Assembly (NCBI GenBank): GCA_959347315.1
Contig: OY365810.1
Span: forward strand, 26,984,585-27,048,584
DNA: 64,000 nucleotides
Reading direction: 5' to 3'
Source: Bimastos eiseni
Lineage: Eukaryota; Annelida; Clitellata; Crassiclitellata; Lumbricidae
A model generated the notes under the pieces. The model was not told the DNA's origin, did no database searches, and was given only the letters and a program-made list of their open reading frames with translations. A program made the position numbers and the translations under genes. Each line of letters begins with the position of its first letter. Position 1 is the stretch's first letter. Of this stretch, positions 45,591 through 56,399 are shown piece after piece.

Positions 45591-46441
45591 CAGTGTTGTA
45601 TGCAAGACTTGAAACTTCAAGACCAAGACGAGACCGAGACAGTGAGGTACCAAGACCGAGACCGAGACTGAGACACTAGGTTCAAGACAGTACGAGCCAG
45701 TAATAGACAACTGATCCTATATAAAAGGCTTAAAATACTAATGTATCAGTATTCTAGAATAAGGTTCATTTGTAATTTCAATTTGAAACTTAGCCTATAA
45801 TGTATATAGTATACCAATGTCCGAGAACAGTTTTCATATCGCCACGTTTTATCTTTTTGATATCTCTACGTCGGCCTATCTTCTGAATAGTATCAAGAAA
45901 ACCTTTTTAGACACGTCTGAAATCTTCTAGACGATTTTAGACAAGCAAGTTCGATACCAAATGCCAAACGAAATTGTAAACTTGCGCATATCCTTACTCA
46001 CCCTGAAAAACTCGAAGTTGTTCCGATCGTTTCGGTTATAGTGGTTTTACATCAATGACCAACGGCACGGCATAGCTATTGTTTGTCAATAACTTCAAAT
46101 TGCGTAAAAGGAGGCTTCACAATTTCAGGTTCTCTCTCAGACATTTTTCCACTTTAAGAAAATTGAATTGATGTAAGTATCATGTGACTCGCGCGTTAAC
46201 CAGAACTACCGTTTCTCGTAGATTCCGGTTTCAGTTTCTAGCGCATACTTTTAAGACAGTTAACACGAAACTTATCGAGACCGCTTGTTCAATACAGAAC
46301 AAGACTTTCACTTCAAGACATTTTCTAAAAATTCGAGACACTACTGCGAGACCGAGACAGCAAGTTTCCGAGACCGAGACACTAAAAACTGTCTCGGGAC
46401 GTCTCGATACTGAGACACTGTCTCGAGACCATACAACTCTG
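45591..46441. mobile_element. hAT-type element, GAGACC-rich, second family member
   Basis: Starts CAGTGTTGTATGCAAGAC and ends with the inverse of CAGAGTTGTATGGTCTCGAG. Flanks are CTCTCTGC (45583-45590) and CTCTCTAC (46442-46449), an 8-bp duplication with one change. Subterminal arrays of GAGACCGAGAC match those of the element at 30325-31192. The element is 851 bp and has no transposase frame. Confidence 0.88.
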
Positions 46442-46449
46442 CTCTCTAC

Positions 46450-46900
46450 AACTATAAGACGGATATGGTGGAATATTGTTAGAAAATAATACATGAAATA
46501 TCATCAATGTCTAATTCTTCAGCTGTTAAAACCATGCACTGTCTAATAATGAAGAATCAGTCGGTGTTACAGAGCAAAATTTCTTCGAAGATCGTGTTAT
46601 AGCCTACAGATCTGAACAGGAATCTCGAACTCGTGTTGAAAGGCATGCGCTCAAGACAATCGGTCACTTTGTCAGTTTATTAGCATAACATAATGAGCGA
46701 AATAAATGGAGTAGAGAAATGAACAGATGGAACAGTTAAAATCCTATAAAATACATGATAAGCGAATTATCCGATGCATTAACTGAGGAAATGCGAAGGT
46801 CAGATGACATCAAAACCACAAGAAGACACTTTTTAAAAAGCCATATTTAATTCAAATGCTATAGTAGGCTACCTGTTTCCCATCACCATCTTCATTCCGA
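46450..46900. other. Intergenic, no gene recognised
   Basis: AT-rich sequence without repeats or coding signals I can support. Confidence 0.4.
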
Positions 46901-46904
46901 TCTT

Positions 46905-47002
46905 CGTTATCATTATCTTCATCATCGTCATCGTCATCATCCTCATCATCACCGTCTTCCTCCACCTCATAATCATCTTCATCCTCATCATCATCGCTGT
47001 GT
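46905..47002. repeat. CAT/CATCGT microsatellite
   Basis: Imperfect trinucleotide tract made of ATC/TCA units with TCCTC interruptions. Confidence 0.85.
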
Positions 47003-47270
47003 TCGTGTTGAGCACCCAATGCATCCTGTCAGTCGATTCGTGGCCCTGTACAGTAGTGGTTGATGTCCGTCGAACATTCATCGAATTCCCATCAGGCGAC
47101 CATCATGTCTCGTTTAATCCGTTTTGCCTTTGGCTGAGGAGCAGATCGCACGAGTTCACCATCTATTGGCGACGACCGACGACCATGTCTCGTTTGGCCG
47201 GAGGGTTGACCACGACGACAAGGACAAGGCAAGCGCAGAATCTAGCGACGCCTGATCGACAGTGACCGAC

Positions 47271-47345
47271 ACCTTTAAAACTGTGTCAACCGATGCTCTA
47301 TAAGATTGGCTATTACCATGCAGATTGCGTACTGACTGCTGATTG
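47271..47345 (+). repeat. Segment A, duplicated at the window's right edge
   Basis: About 74 bp starting ACCTTTAAAACTGTGTCAAC are identical to 63927-64000, where the match runs off the window. It precedes segment B here. Confidence 0.9.
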
Positions 47346-47564
47346 ACTTGAGTCAGGGATGTCATGAAACACTGGAAACTATTACGTTTAATGATGTAAG
47401 GCTTCAATCCTCTTCATACTCTGTATTTAATTTTACGTTCTGTTAGACCACTGTTAGCAAAGATCGAGTAACGTTAACAACCCATTTAACGAAAATTTTG
47501 TATATATAACGACAGTGTGTGATATCAAAGATTATTAGCGTCGCCCTCCTGGTTTGGGACTGGC

Positions 47565-47757
47565 ACTGCTTGGCTGCAAGCAGTAACGAGGTTAAGAAAT
47601 TCAACCAACCGTCAAAATCAATGACACATCGAGACAACATCCGAGAGATTGTAATAGCCAAGATGTCTAAGAATAAGAATACCATATGTGATGATGTAGG
47701 GAAATACGCGTCGATGATTCTTGTTCACAATCCATTGCAACCTACGGAGACCGAGTG
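47565..47757 (+). repeat. Segment B, duplicated at 63692
   Basis: AAGAAATTCAACCAACCGTC ... GATGTAGGGAAATACGCG ... CACAATCCATTGCAACC recurs at 63717-63870 with small changes and deletions. Upstream of it, ACGACAGTG...GCGTCGCCCTCCT...GGGACTGGCACTG resembles sequence at 53144-53225. Confidence 0.85.
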
Positions 47758-47759
47758 AT

Positions 47760-48795
47760 ATAAGGATGGATGGATATATAGTTGGATGGAAAGATGGATG
47801 GATGGATGTATCAACCGACAGAAGCATAATACGAAATATCTGATTATACTAAACCAAAGCAGACGAAATTGGCTTTAAAAATTGCTTTCTTCTGTTCGTT
47901 CATGCGTTTAAAGATTTACGGTTTAAAGATGTACGGTTAATGCGATATGTTGAAGCGCTGGGAATTGGGAAAATTTTCGAAATTTTGCATTACCATTACA
48001 TTCGATTGACACTGTGCGGTTAACACTGTCTTGAACTGTCTTAGACCTCGCATCTCGGTATCGGTATTGGCCTTGGAACTGAACTGTTCTGGTCTTGTCT
48101 TTGTACTGAAGTTTTTAGTCGTGCATACAAAAAGTCTGACTATTAGTAATAATGAAGACATTTGTTGTTGCTGCTAGTTGGCTTAACATTGATTGGAATT
48201 TCTTACTGCATGTTATTTTCCTTGTTAACGCTGTTATTACTGTCAGTCATGATTGTTAATTGTCATTAACGCTGCACTGCCGCTGTCGTTGTTATTATCA
48301 TTGTTACGTTTATTGTTATTGCTATTGATATTGTATATATTTATGTTCTGTCTTGTCCCATCAAATTCGAAAGCAAATAGACGCGATGAAACTGCGTGCC
48401 AAATAAGAAGCTGCCAATTTAGTTACTTTTCGCTGCTCAACCATTGTTATCATACGTTTGGCATTTGAGACGAGGAGCTTTCATTGGTCGCTGGATGGTT
48501 CGTCACGAGATGCTGGACAAAAGCCGGTCAGGTCAGTCTGACGTTTGGGTAACACGTTCTTTGGGGTCTATGGCATGGACAGAGGCGTCTATCCAAGTTG
48601 AACCCGAGGGTCATGCCGACTCGAAAATGCGGGGGTCAGATTGTTTTCGACCCACTTCTTACCCCGGGGTTGACAGCCTGTTATTCCTGTTATTCCACAC
48701 GCGTCAAAGCCACGAAAGACCTGCTGTTAATAAAAGAATAACGTGGTTGACAAAAATAGATTACGATAATTATAGACTATTCTTCTTATCATTTC
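47760..48795. other. Intergenic, GGAT microsatellite, no gene recognised
   Basis: A GGAT-rich stretch lies at 47765-47812. No exon supported in the rest. Confidence 0.4.
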
Positions 48796-48802
48796 GCATT
48801 TA

Positions 48803-49305
48803 GGGGCCGTCCATAAATGACGTCACGCTCCCTCGGGGAAAGAGGAATCACACATTTGTGACGATGTGTGACGAGGGAGAGAGGGTCGGCGAAATCTGAC
48901 GTCACACCTCCACATCAAACATTAAAATGCTTAATTATATTAAAAACTTTTACTCGATTAAACATTGGATTGCTTCAAATTATTGCTATTAAACACTTTT
49001 ATAAATGTTACGATTCTACCAGAGCCTTTCATCTTGTAGAATGCATAATGAGTGTAATAATCGTACTTTCCCCATTTTTCTTCGTTCTACTGGGCCTAGA
49101 TGTAGCTAGAAGTTTTTTACAGTTACAATTAGTTTTCTTGATGATCATATGAAAATATGCATATAACATTCTAGAAATCTGTTTTTTAGGGGGTCAGAGC
49201 TTTGGGGCGTCATTTTTTAGGGGAGGGTCATGACTTTTGTGACCACGTGTGACGAGGAGAACGGGGGTCAAAAGTCGTCGAAATTTTTGTGACGTCATTG
49301 ACGAC
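48803..49305. mobile_element. MITE-like element with GGGCCGTC...ATGACGTCAC ends
   Basis: Left end GGGGCCGTCCATAAATGACG-TCAC and right end (reversed) CGGGTCGTCAATGACGTCAC are imperfect inverted repeats. Both subterminal parts hold GTGTGACGAGG and GGGTCR words in inverted order. No protein frame; target duplication not certain. Confidence 0.65.
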
Positions 49306-49465
49306 CCGTTATTAAGCCCCACTATTTGATGACCAAGCATCTATTGATGTTGCCGAGCAACTGTGAGTGAGGCACTTTCTGAAGGTAGACCTACGTATGC
49401 AGTGTAACCGTCTTAGAGGTGGCCCGTCAATGTACTCTTCTTGTTACAATAATATTACCATATTT

Positions 49466-49610
49466 TAGGCACGTTGGCCGATTGGTTAAAGCGTAGCGCT
49501 CAGTGTGCGCTGAGTGAACGCGTTCCACCCTCATCCGAGGCGTCACTGTACAGGGACCTTGAGCAAGTCCTTTGCGCACAATTGCTCTTAGCCCAAATGC
49601 AGGAGACTAT
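49466..49610 (+). repeat. tRNA-derived SINE
   Basis: TTGGCCGATTGGTTAAAGCG head, then GTACAGGGACCTTGAGCAAG and TCCTTTGCGCACAATTGCTC body, as in the copy at 7976. The B-box is poorly preserved. Confidence 0.75.
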
Positions 49611-50084
49611 AGAATAGCTTAGTCTCTGAATAGGGCTTATGTCCGAAGTAGCTATTCTCCGAATAGGTCATGGCCGTTGTTGCTATGCATGAACGAGAAT
49701 AGCGCCTGACATCGGACTTGCGAGACTATGCTTGACGCTGGGGTTCTTCCAGGGTGCAAATACCCTCGTAGTAATTTCCTTGTTTAGAGATAAATGCGCA
49801 TGCTCGAAGATATTTTTAGCGCTTAATTCCAATTGGAACAGCTAAGATACAGAGATACATTTAAGATACATTTTTGTGGAAATCAACCAAATTCATTAAT
49901 TGCGCCCGCATGATAAAATGCAAAGAGCTCATTGTCCTAATTTTAAAGCAAACAAGATGACATTTTGTTTAAATTTATTAAATTAATAATTACTGCACAG
50001 CCGAAGGCAACGAACCTATACATATGCCACATCGCCAGCCAATTCGTCCCTAATTAAGCATAATAGCACCGTGGCACGGTGGCA

Positions 50085-50270
50085 CGGTGGCTGATCGGTT
50101 AGGGTGGTCGGCCCGTAACACTGAGTGTGCACCTTCGTCCGAGACTCCGAGGCGTTAGTCACTATGTATGAACCTTGAGCTAGTCCTTCACGCACAATTG
50201 CTCTGCAGAAACTGCAATCGCGCCGTCCAGGTGTGGGCACTTCTTAGTAAAAAATGTTGGAGGAGGAGTT
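50085..50270 (+). repeat. tRNA-derived SINE
   Basis: GGTGGCTGATCGGTTAGGGT head, CCTTGAGCTAGTCCTTCACG body, and a CTTAGTAAAAAATGTTGG tail. GGCACGGTGGCACGGTGGC at its start is a short tandem duplication. Confidence 0.75.
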
Positions 50271-50279
50271 ATATCGAAT

Positions 50280-51855
50280 TTCATAATAAATAAAATAAAT
50301 AAATAACTTAGGTAAGCGCTGTAACAAATCGGTTAAACCGTGGCCAATTAGTGTGTGAACATAAACGGATAATTTTTGTCAACAGTATAGCAATCACAAC
50401 ATGGTCATCTTAACATTTGCATTATTTCGACGGTCGTTGCGATAACACAAGGAGATTTAACTTTCCGTGGCCAAAACTCTACTGTTGGCAACAGAAAGTA
50501 GCAGTTATTCTTATTTTCTAAGCTTCCTCTAATATACTGTCCCCACCGTCAAACGACCACTGTAATCGACGTCGTAGATGTGCAGTAGTTGCTGTTACTG
50601 GTCAGGCCTACACAACTGATGAAAAAAAACAACAAACATTAAGAGACAGACATATTATATTTAAAGCCAAATTAATGTAGGCTCTAAGGTTTGAGAAACA
50701 CGAATTAGGTGTTCGCTCAAAAGGAAAATCTATTATTTTAAGCGAACAATATAGTCTGTTCTGAACTCCTAATTAATTAGATTTAACGTCAAAACATGAA
50801 TCATACTGCATAAGACTATTTCAATAATGTGTTGACCATGACCATGAGGATTATGTAGCTAACTGAAAAATGTACCTGTAACAATTAGGGTTGTTACTAA
50901 CTGTGTGTTTACGTGAAATTCTATTTTTCACAAAAGCTGAAGTATTTTGTATTTGAAACTTCTCCAGAGAGAAACTAACGTTATTGCTATAATAACGATA
51001 ATGTCATTATTATTTAAATTTTTTATTATGATTATTAATAATATAATGTTATTTTTAATTATTGATTATTAGGCCTACTTATCTAAACAGTGTTTAATTG
51101 ACAATTGCACTATATTTCTAAACAACGATTTACTGTTGACGTCTGAAGGCAATGACTCCTATGAGTATAAATTGACCTCAAGCGGTTTATCTATAGTTCA
51201 TTATCTAGGGTATGTCAAGCGCGGATCTAAGCATAATTTGATAAAGGAGGTTACAGCAATCCATTTGGCTCGAGGCAACTCCATTAAAGAGAGGCTACCT
51301 CGAAGAGAACACATCTTTATACACGGTATTACATGTATGGAAAGCCTATAAATATTCGTCTTCATGACAATCAATTCGGCATCGTTAATCAAGTAGTCAC
51401 CGACTTCAACAGCCTTTCCTCATTTTCAGCTGTTTCCTAAATTCTAGTTGAAAGTCGATTTGCTGTTTTTGATTCCGGTCGTTGTTCCGTCTCGCCAGTT
51501 CACATTTCGCATTCTCACTCAGCTTCAATTCGCTGCGGCGCTGAAGTTCTCCGTGCGCAGCGCACTAATTAATCAAAGTGCGGCGCACAGACCAACGGCA
51601 GCATTGTACATGTTCACGGCTTTGCTGTCTGCAGTACCCATCGTTGTTATTGTTGTTGTTGTTTCTGATGTTGGTTTTGTTGTCTTCCAAGTGTTGTCGT
51701 TTCGTGGAATTCCTTGTGCTCTCATTCGACGCTGCTATGGCGACGGACGTAGTAGGGAAGTCCCCCGGAGCCAACGGCTTGCGCGTCTTCTTTGGCCGAA
51801 ACTGGAAGGGACAGGACACGCACACACATAGAACATCGTCAGTCGATTTACGTAA
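50280..51855. other. Intergenic, no gene recognised
   Basis: AT-rich with AATAAATAAATAA at the SINE end and a GTT run at 51643-51664. Overlapping open frames at 51448-51900 have no start context, splice sites or known domain. Confidence 0.4.
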
Positions 51856-51860
51856 TAAAC

Positions 51861-51950
51861 CAGCGCTTCCCAAACTGTGCTCCGCGGAACCCTAGGGTTC
51901 TGTGAGGTGGAAACAAGGGTTCCGCGAAAAACTGTTATTGAAACAATAAG
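51861..51950 (+). mobile_element. Solo hAT-type terminal sequence
   Basis: CAGCGCTTCCCAAACTGTG-CTCCGCGGAACCC followed by inverted AGGGTTC and GGGTTCCGCG words is typical of hAT/Charlie termini. The opposite end was not found. Confidence 0.55.
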
Positions 51951-51959
51951 CTTCAAACA

Positions 51960-53090
51960 ATTTAAGATAAATGATGTGAATTTTTCATAGGAGGCCTTTT
52001 GCCTGTGCATAACTTTAGGCCTATATGATAGAGAACTCATGATATTATGTCAGTGTCATCGATATTAGTATTGTTATTAATCCAATCAAGGCCTATAATT
52101 ATACATATAAGTGACTGCATTCTGAAGCGTATGCATATCATCCTTGTTACGGATACGTCGTTAAATAAATTTATATCAGTCAGGGTTTGTGTCTACTGTA
52201 AAATAGCATTATGTTTAGTTTCTCATTAGAGAGCGATTTTTGATATCTGCCGTCACATCATTAAATCAACACATCGATACAGGATATGATGGCGCATAAT
52301 CAATCAGTCACATGTAATTGAATCAGAGTTACGTGTATCAATTGCAGTCTGATATATATGGACAGTCACGCAATGAAAGCCACAGCACGTGTTATCGGAC
52401 CCCGTTAAACATGGGATAGATCTTTCCAACAGGGTTACGGTCCCGCCCATACCATACACGTGGGGGAGGCACTTGTGCTGCATTGGAAACGATGAAACGC
52501 CTCCCCCTTTAAATGCTCGATGGACATTCAGAGTGTAAAAAGACTATTTTATCACTGCAATTGGTCGCATCGTTGACTTTCAACTATCCCAGATGGCCAC
52601 GGAGCAAATTCTTTTGCAAACAGATAATTCGTTCCTTAATGAACAAATTGATGGCGTTATTTGTTTTTCATTTGTACGGCTTCATTTGCAAAGCTTTATT
52701 TAGAAGATTTATTTTGCGAATAAACAGTCTGCCAGCAATTTCTTTGGGGCTTGAACCCGTAATCTGTCCCTCAATACTCCCATAATTCTTAGACAGTTCT
52801 TGTCTCAACAGAAACACTCTGATTTCAGTCTGTAGCCCCAAATCAGTCCTGTTCACCCGTGCAAAATCATATAATTTGACTTACTGGTTGATTCAGCCCT
52901 AGACAGGTCCCATTATTTTGATAAAGTATTAAATGCGGACCAACTGACTACTGGGTCGTCGATTACAAGTCCACTGTTGGATTAAGGACTGACAATTGTA
53001 CACGCTGCTGCTTCTGGTGTTCTCTGATGGTGCATATCACACGCGGGCGAAGGTGGTTATAGAAGTGGGTGGTCAGGCCTCAATGACATA
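51960..53090. other. Intergenic, no gene recognised
   Basis: An open frame of 90 codons at 52513-52785 has no recognised motif and no coding neighbours. Confidence 0.4.
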
Positions 53091-53096
53091 GGTGAG

Positions 53097-53124
53097 TGTG
53101 TGTGTGTGTCTGTGTGTCTGTGTG
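53097..53124. repeat. (GT)n microsatellite
   Basis: GT tract with TCTGTG interruptions. Confidence 0.9.
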
Positions 53125-53139
53125 TTGTTGATTTTTTAA

Positions 53140-53225
53140 CGACACCGTTCCATATCGACGATGATTTGGTGTCGCCCTCCTCCTCCTTTCTCCAGGCTTG
53201 GGACTGGCACTGTCAAAGTCCAAAC
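53140..53225 (+). repeat. Dispersed repeat with GTGTCGCCCTCCT core
   Basis: AACGACACCG ... GGTGTCGCCCTCCTCCTCC ... GGGACTGGCACTG matches 47497-47570 and, more weakly, 58691-58768 (GCGTCGACCTCCTCC ... GACTGGCA). Family not recognised. Confidence 0.6.
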
Positions 53226-53229
53226 AGTG

Positions 53230-54085
53230 GAGGAGTTTCCTAGGCGAGGGCGGAGGTGGGAGTGTATATAGGCAGGAAAAGGTTGTGGATTTATAGGAAG
53301 AATAGAACGGTGAGACGAGAGACTAAAGAGAAATGGGAAAACAAGCGTCAACGACAGATGCTTTGAAGTGATTGGCGAAGACCTCATTTGCATAATCGAT
53401 CTCATTGTTTTCCAATAATTACAGGACAATGTCTCATTATTAACGCAAATGCTAGCTCTAATTGAACATAACTTATGGCTTAATTGCAACACAAGAAGGG
53501 CCTTATCAAATTTCGGTAATAAATAAAGGTCATGTTAGTACGTATTTGTAAATTGAAATTATATACGATCATAATAATAACTGTTGTAGTTGTTATTTTG
53601 CGTCCGAGATAAATAAAATACCTCAGGCTCTAAGACAGTAAATGACAAACTGAGGCTTGGAGTAGGCGATCTTCGTCCCCTGGGAACGAGAGGTGCGGCG
53701 TGAACGTGCCTCTAAAACCAGCGGCTTTGAAAGCACTCAGTGCAAAATGATTGTCATCTGGAAGAGATAGGCTCAATACCGTTGGATCGCTGGAAACAGC
53801 GGCTACATGGCGGCGCAGTTCAGCAAGGAACCCGCGACCTGCGTGATTGATAGAGGGCACATTGTTACGACTGCAATTTCCCACCATATCCCATTCCCTT
53901 CTTCTCCCCTTCTTTCACCGCTCCCCTCCCAGTCCTCATCCCCTCCCTTCATGCACCTTTTTCCCTTTCGTCCTCAGCCTTTCCTCTTTCTGCCCCTTCC
54001 AATCCCCAACTCCCTATTTCAGCCAGTCGCACCGAATGACGCAAAGCACAGACCGACATTTTCTGCTATTATATCATTAATTAGA
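53230..54085. other. Intergenic, pyrimidine-rich stretch, no gene recognised
   Basis: A CCTT/CCCC-rich tract lies at 53885-54015. Open frames here come from the composition bias. Confidence 0.4.
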
Positions 54086-54090
54086 ATCTA

Positions 54091-54201
54091 AAGACCTCAT
54101 CTAAAGATCTTATTTAAAGATCTTATCTAAAGATCTTATCGAAAATCTTATATAAAATCTTATCTACTGATCTTATCTAAAGATCTGATCTAAAGATCTG
54201 C
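54091..54201 (+). repeat. 14-bp tandem repeat (AAAGATCTTATCTA), diverged
   Basis: About eight units with point changes and short deletions. Confidence 0.9.
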
Positions 54202-54821
54202 AACTTCCTGATGTGAGTTTGAGAAGTACTAAAATGCGCTGTATTCGTTGTCCTAATTCATGCAGATATCACGGAGGTTGTCGTTCAATAACATCATCTT
54301 CATGCATGGGAACCAGATCGTACCCACATGGGTCATGCAACACGGGTACCATTTGGAACCATGGGTTACATGTGTGGATGCCAGCAGGTTTAAAGCTTTC
54401 GGATGACTCCAATATAGAAATGTTTGCATTTACTAGCGTCTGTTTTGAGTTAAGCTCCTTAATCACTTTGAACAAAGCCAAATACAAAGCTTTGTAGCAT
54501 GCCAAGTGCTTGACGTTAACAAAACCGATCGAATCTAAGAGTCTCGAGCGACCATCGTAGTCTGAAGATCTTATCGGTCTGTATACTGTTGTACGCGATC
54601 GACATGTTTACCATTCGCAGGCAACGGGTCGCCTTCAAGTCTTTTGAGGCAGCTCACATCTTGCAAGTATCCAACGATTGCCTTCACTTATTTCCCTTGT
54701 TTCTGTGGTCCAATCTGCAAATTGGTCTTCTTGTTTACGGTCGACATTTTGTCTATCTATCTGTCATCTGTGCTGTCTGTTTGCTTGTCTGCCTGAGTCG
54801 TTCTCTTTAAATAAATCCGAC

Positions 54822-54905
54822 CACGTTCGTTGAAGTGCTTGCTTTGTGATGCTGATCATGTTTGTACGTTCAGCTGGCAAGTAAACGATAATAAACAAAG
54901 AGATC
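54822..54905 (+). repeat. Dispersed repeat, copy 2
   Basis: Shares TTCGTTGAAGTGCTTGCTTT and the following GATAATAAACA end with 38205-38290, in the same orientation. Confidence 0.65.
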
Positions 54906-55009
54906 GCGTTTGAAGTAAGAATTATTGTATACAAATGAGTTGAAAGAGAAGGGGAGAGAAGGGAGAGAGTTAGTGAGCAAGAGTCAGACAGTGAGAATGA
55001 CAGAGGAAG

Positions 55010-55205
55010 TCCCACAGAAAGAGATAGAGAAAGACAGAGAGAGACAGAGACAGAGAGCGACAGAGACAGAGACAGAGACAGAGACAGACAGACAGAGAAA
55101 GACAGAGAGAGAGAGAGCAAGACAGAGAGAGAGAAAGACAGAGAGAGAGACGGAGAGCGATAGAGTGAGAGAGAGGCACACACACAGAGATAGAGACAGC
55201 CAGCC
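55010..55205 (+). repeat. AGAC/GACAGA purine-rich microsatellite
   Basis: About 200 bp almost free of pyrimidines other than C in AGAC units on the plus strand. It produces false Ser/Leu/Cys-rich frames on the minus strand. Confidence 0.9.
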
Positions 55206-55559
55206 AGGCAGACATAGACAGACAGATCGCCGGAAATTCAAGAGCCAGAAAATTCAAACGCGCTGAGCCCGAAATGGTTGGAAGAAAATTTCCAACGCCG
55301 ACGTTAGGGAAGAGTAGGGAAACAGGCAGAAAACCAAGACACACGCACACATACATGTAGATAAAAAAGAGGTAGACATAGAAAGAGGGGATAGACAAAT
55401 CCATGAAATAATTGCCATTTAACCCAAATTACGCTGAGAAAAGCTGCGAAGGCAATTTGCCGAAAAGAACGTTATTTAACAAGGAAAGAACGTGTGAACA
55501 TTCCTGCAAGTAATGTAAGTCCACAGTACACCGACGTAAACGACAGCATATAATATACG

Positions 55560-56397
55560 TATATATATATTTGTATATATAAATATACGTATATATTTAT
55601 ATATAAATATGCGTATATATATTTGTATATATAAATATACGTATATATATATTTGTTTATATAAATATACGTATATATATATATTTGTATATATAAATAT
55701 GCGTATATATATTTGTATATATAAATATACGTATATATATATTTGTTTATATAAATATACGTATATATTTATATATAAATATGCGTATATATATTTGTAT
55801 ATATAAATATACGTATATATATATATTTGTATATATAAATATACGTATATATATATTTGTATATATAAATATACGTATATATATATTTGTTTATATAAAT
55901 ATACGTATATATTTATATATAAATATGCGTATATATATTTGTATATATAAATATACGTATATATATATATTTGTATATATAAATATACGTATATATATAT
56001 TTGTATATATAAATATACGTATATATATATTTGTTTATATAAATATACGTATATATTTATATATAAATATGCGTATATATATTTGTATATATAAATATAC
56101 GTATATATATATATTTGTTTATATAAATATACGTATATATATATATTTGTATATATAAATATGCGTATATATATATTTGTATATATAAATATGCGTATAT
56201 ATATTTGTATATGTAAATATACGTATATATATATATATTTGTATATATAAATATGCGTATATATATTTGTATATATAAATATGCGTATGTATATTTGTAT
56301 ATATAAATATGCGTATATATATTTGTATATATAAATATGCGTATATATATTTGTATATATAAATATGCGTATATATATATTTGTATATATAAATATA
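55560..56397. repeat. AT-rich satellite array with 144-bp higher-order unit
   Basis: About 28 monomers of 26-34 bp, each with TTTGTATATATAAATAT followed by ACGTATA or GCGTATA. Variant monomers (TTTATATATAAATATGCG) start at 55596, 55768, 55912 and 56056, so the last two intervals are both 144 bp. The right third (after about 56150) is made of a simpler GCG variant. The array makes long Tyr/Ile/Leu-rich frames on both strands that are not genes. Confidence 0.93.
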
Positions 56398-56399
56398 CA

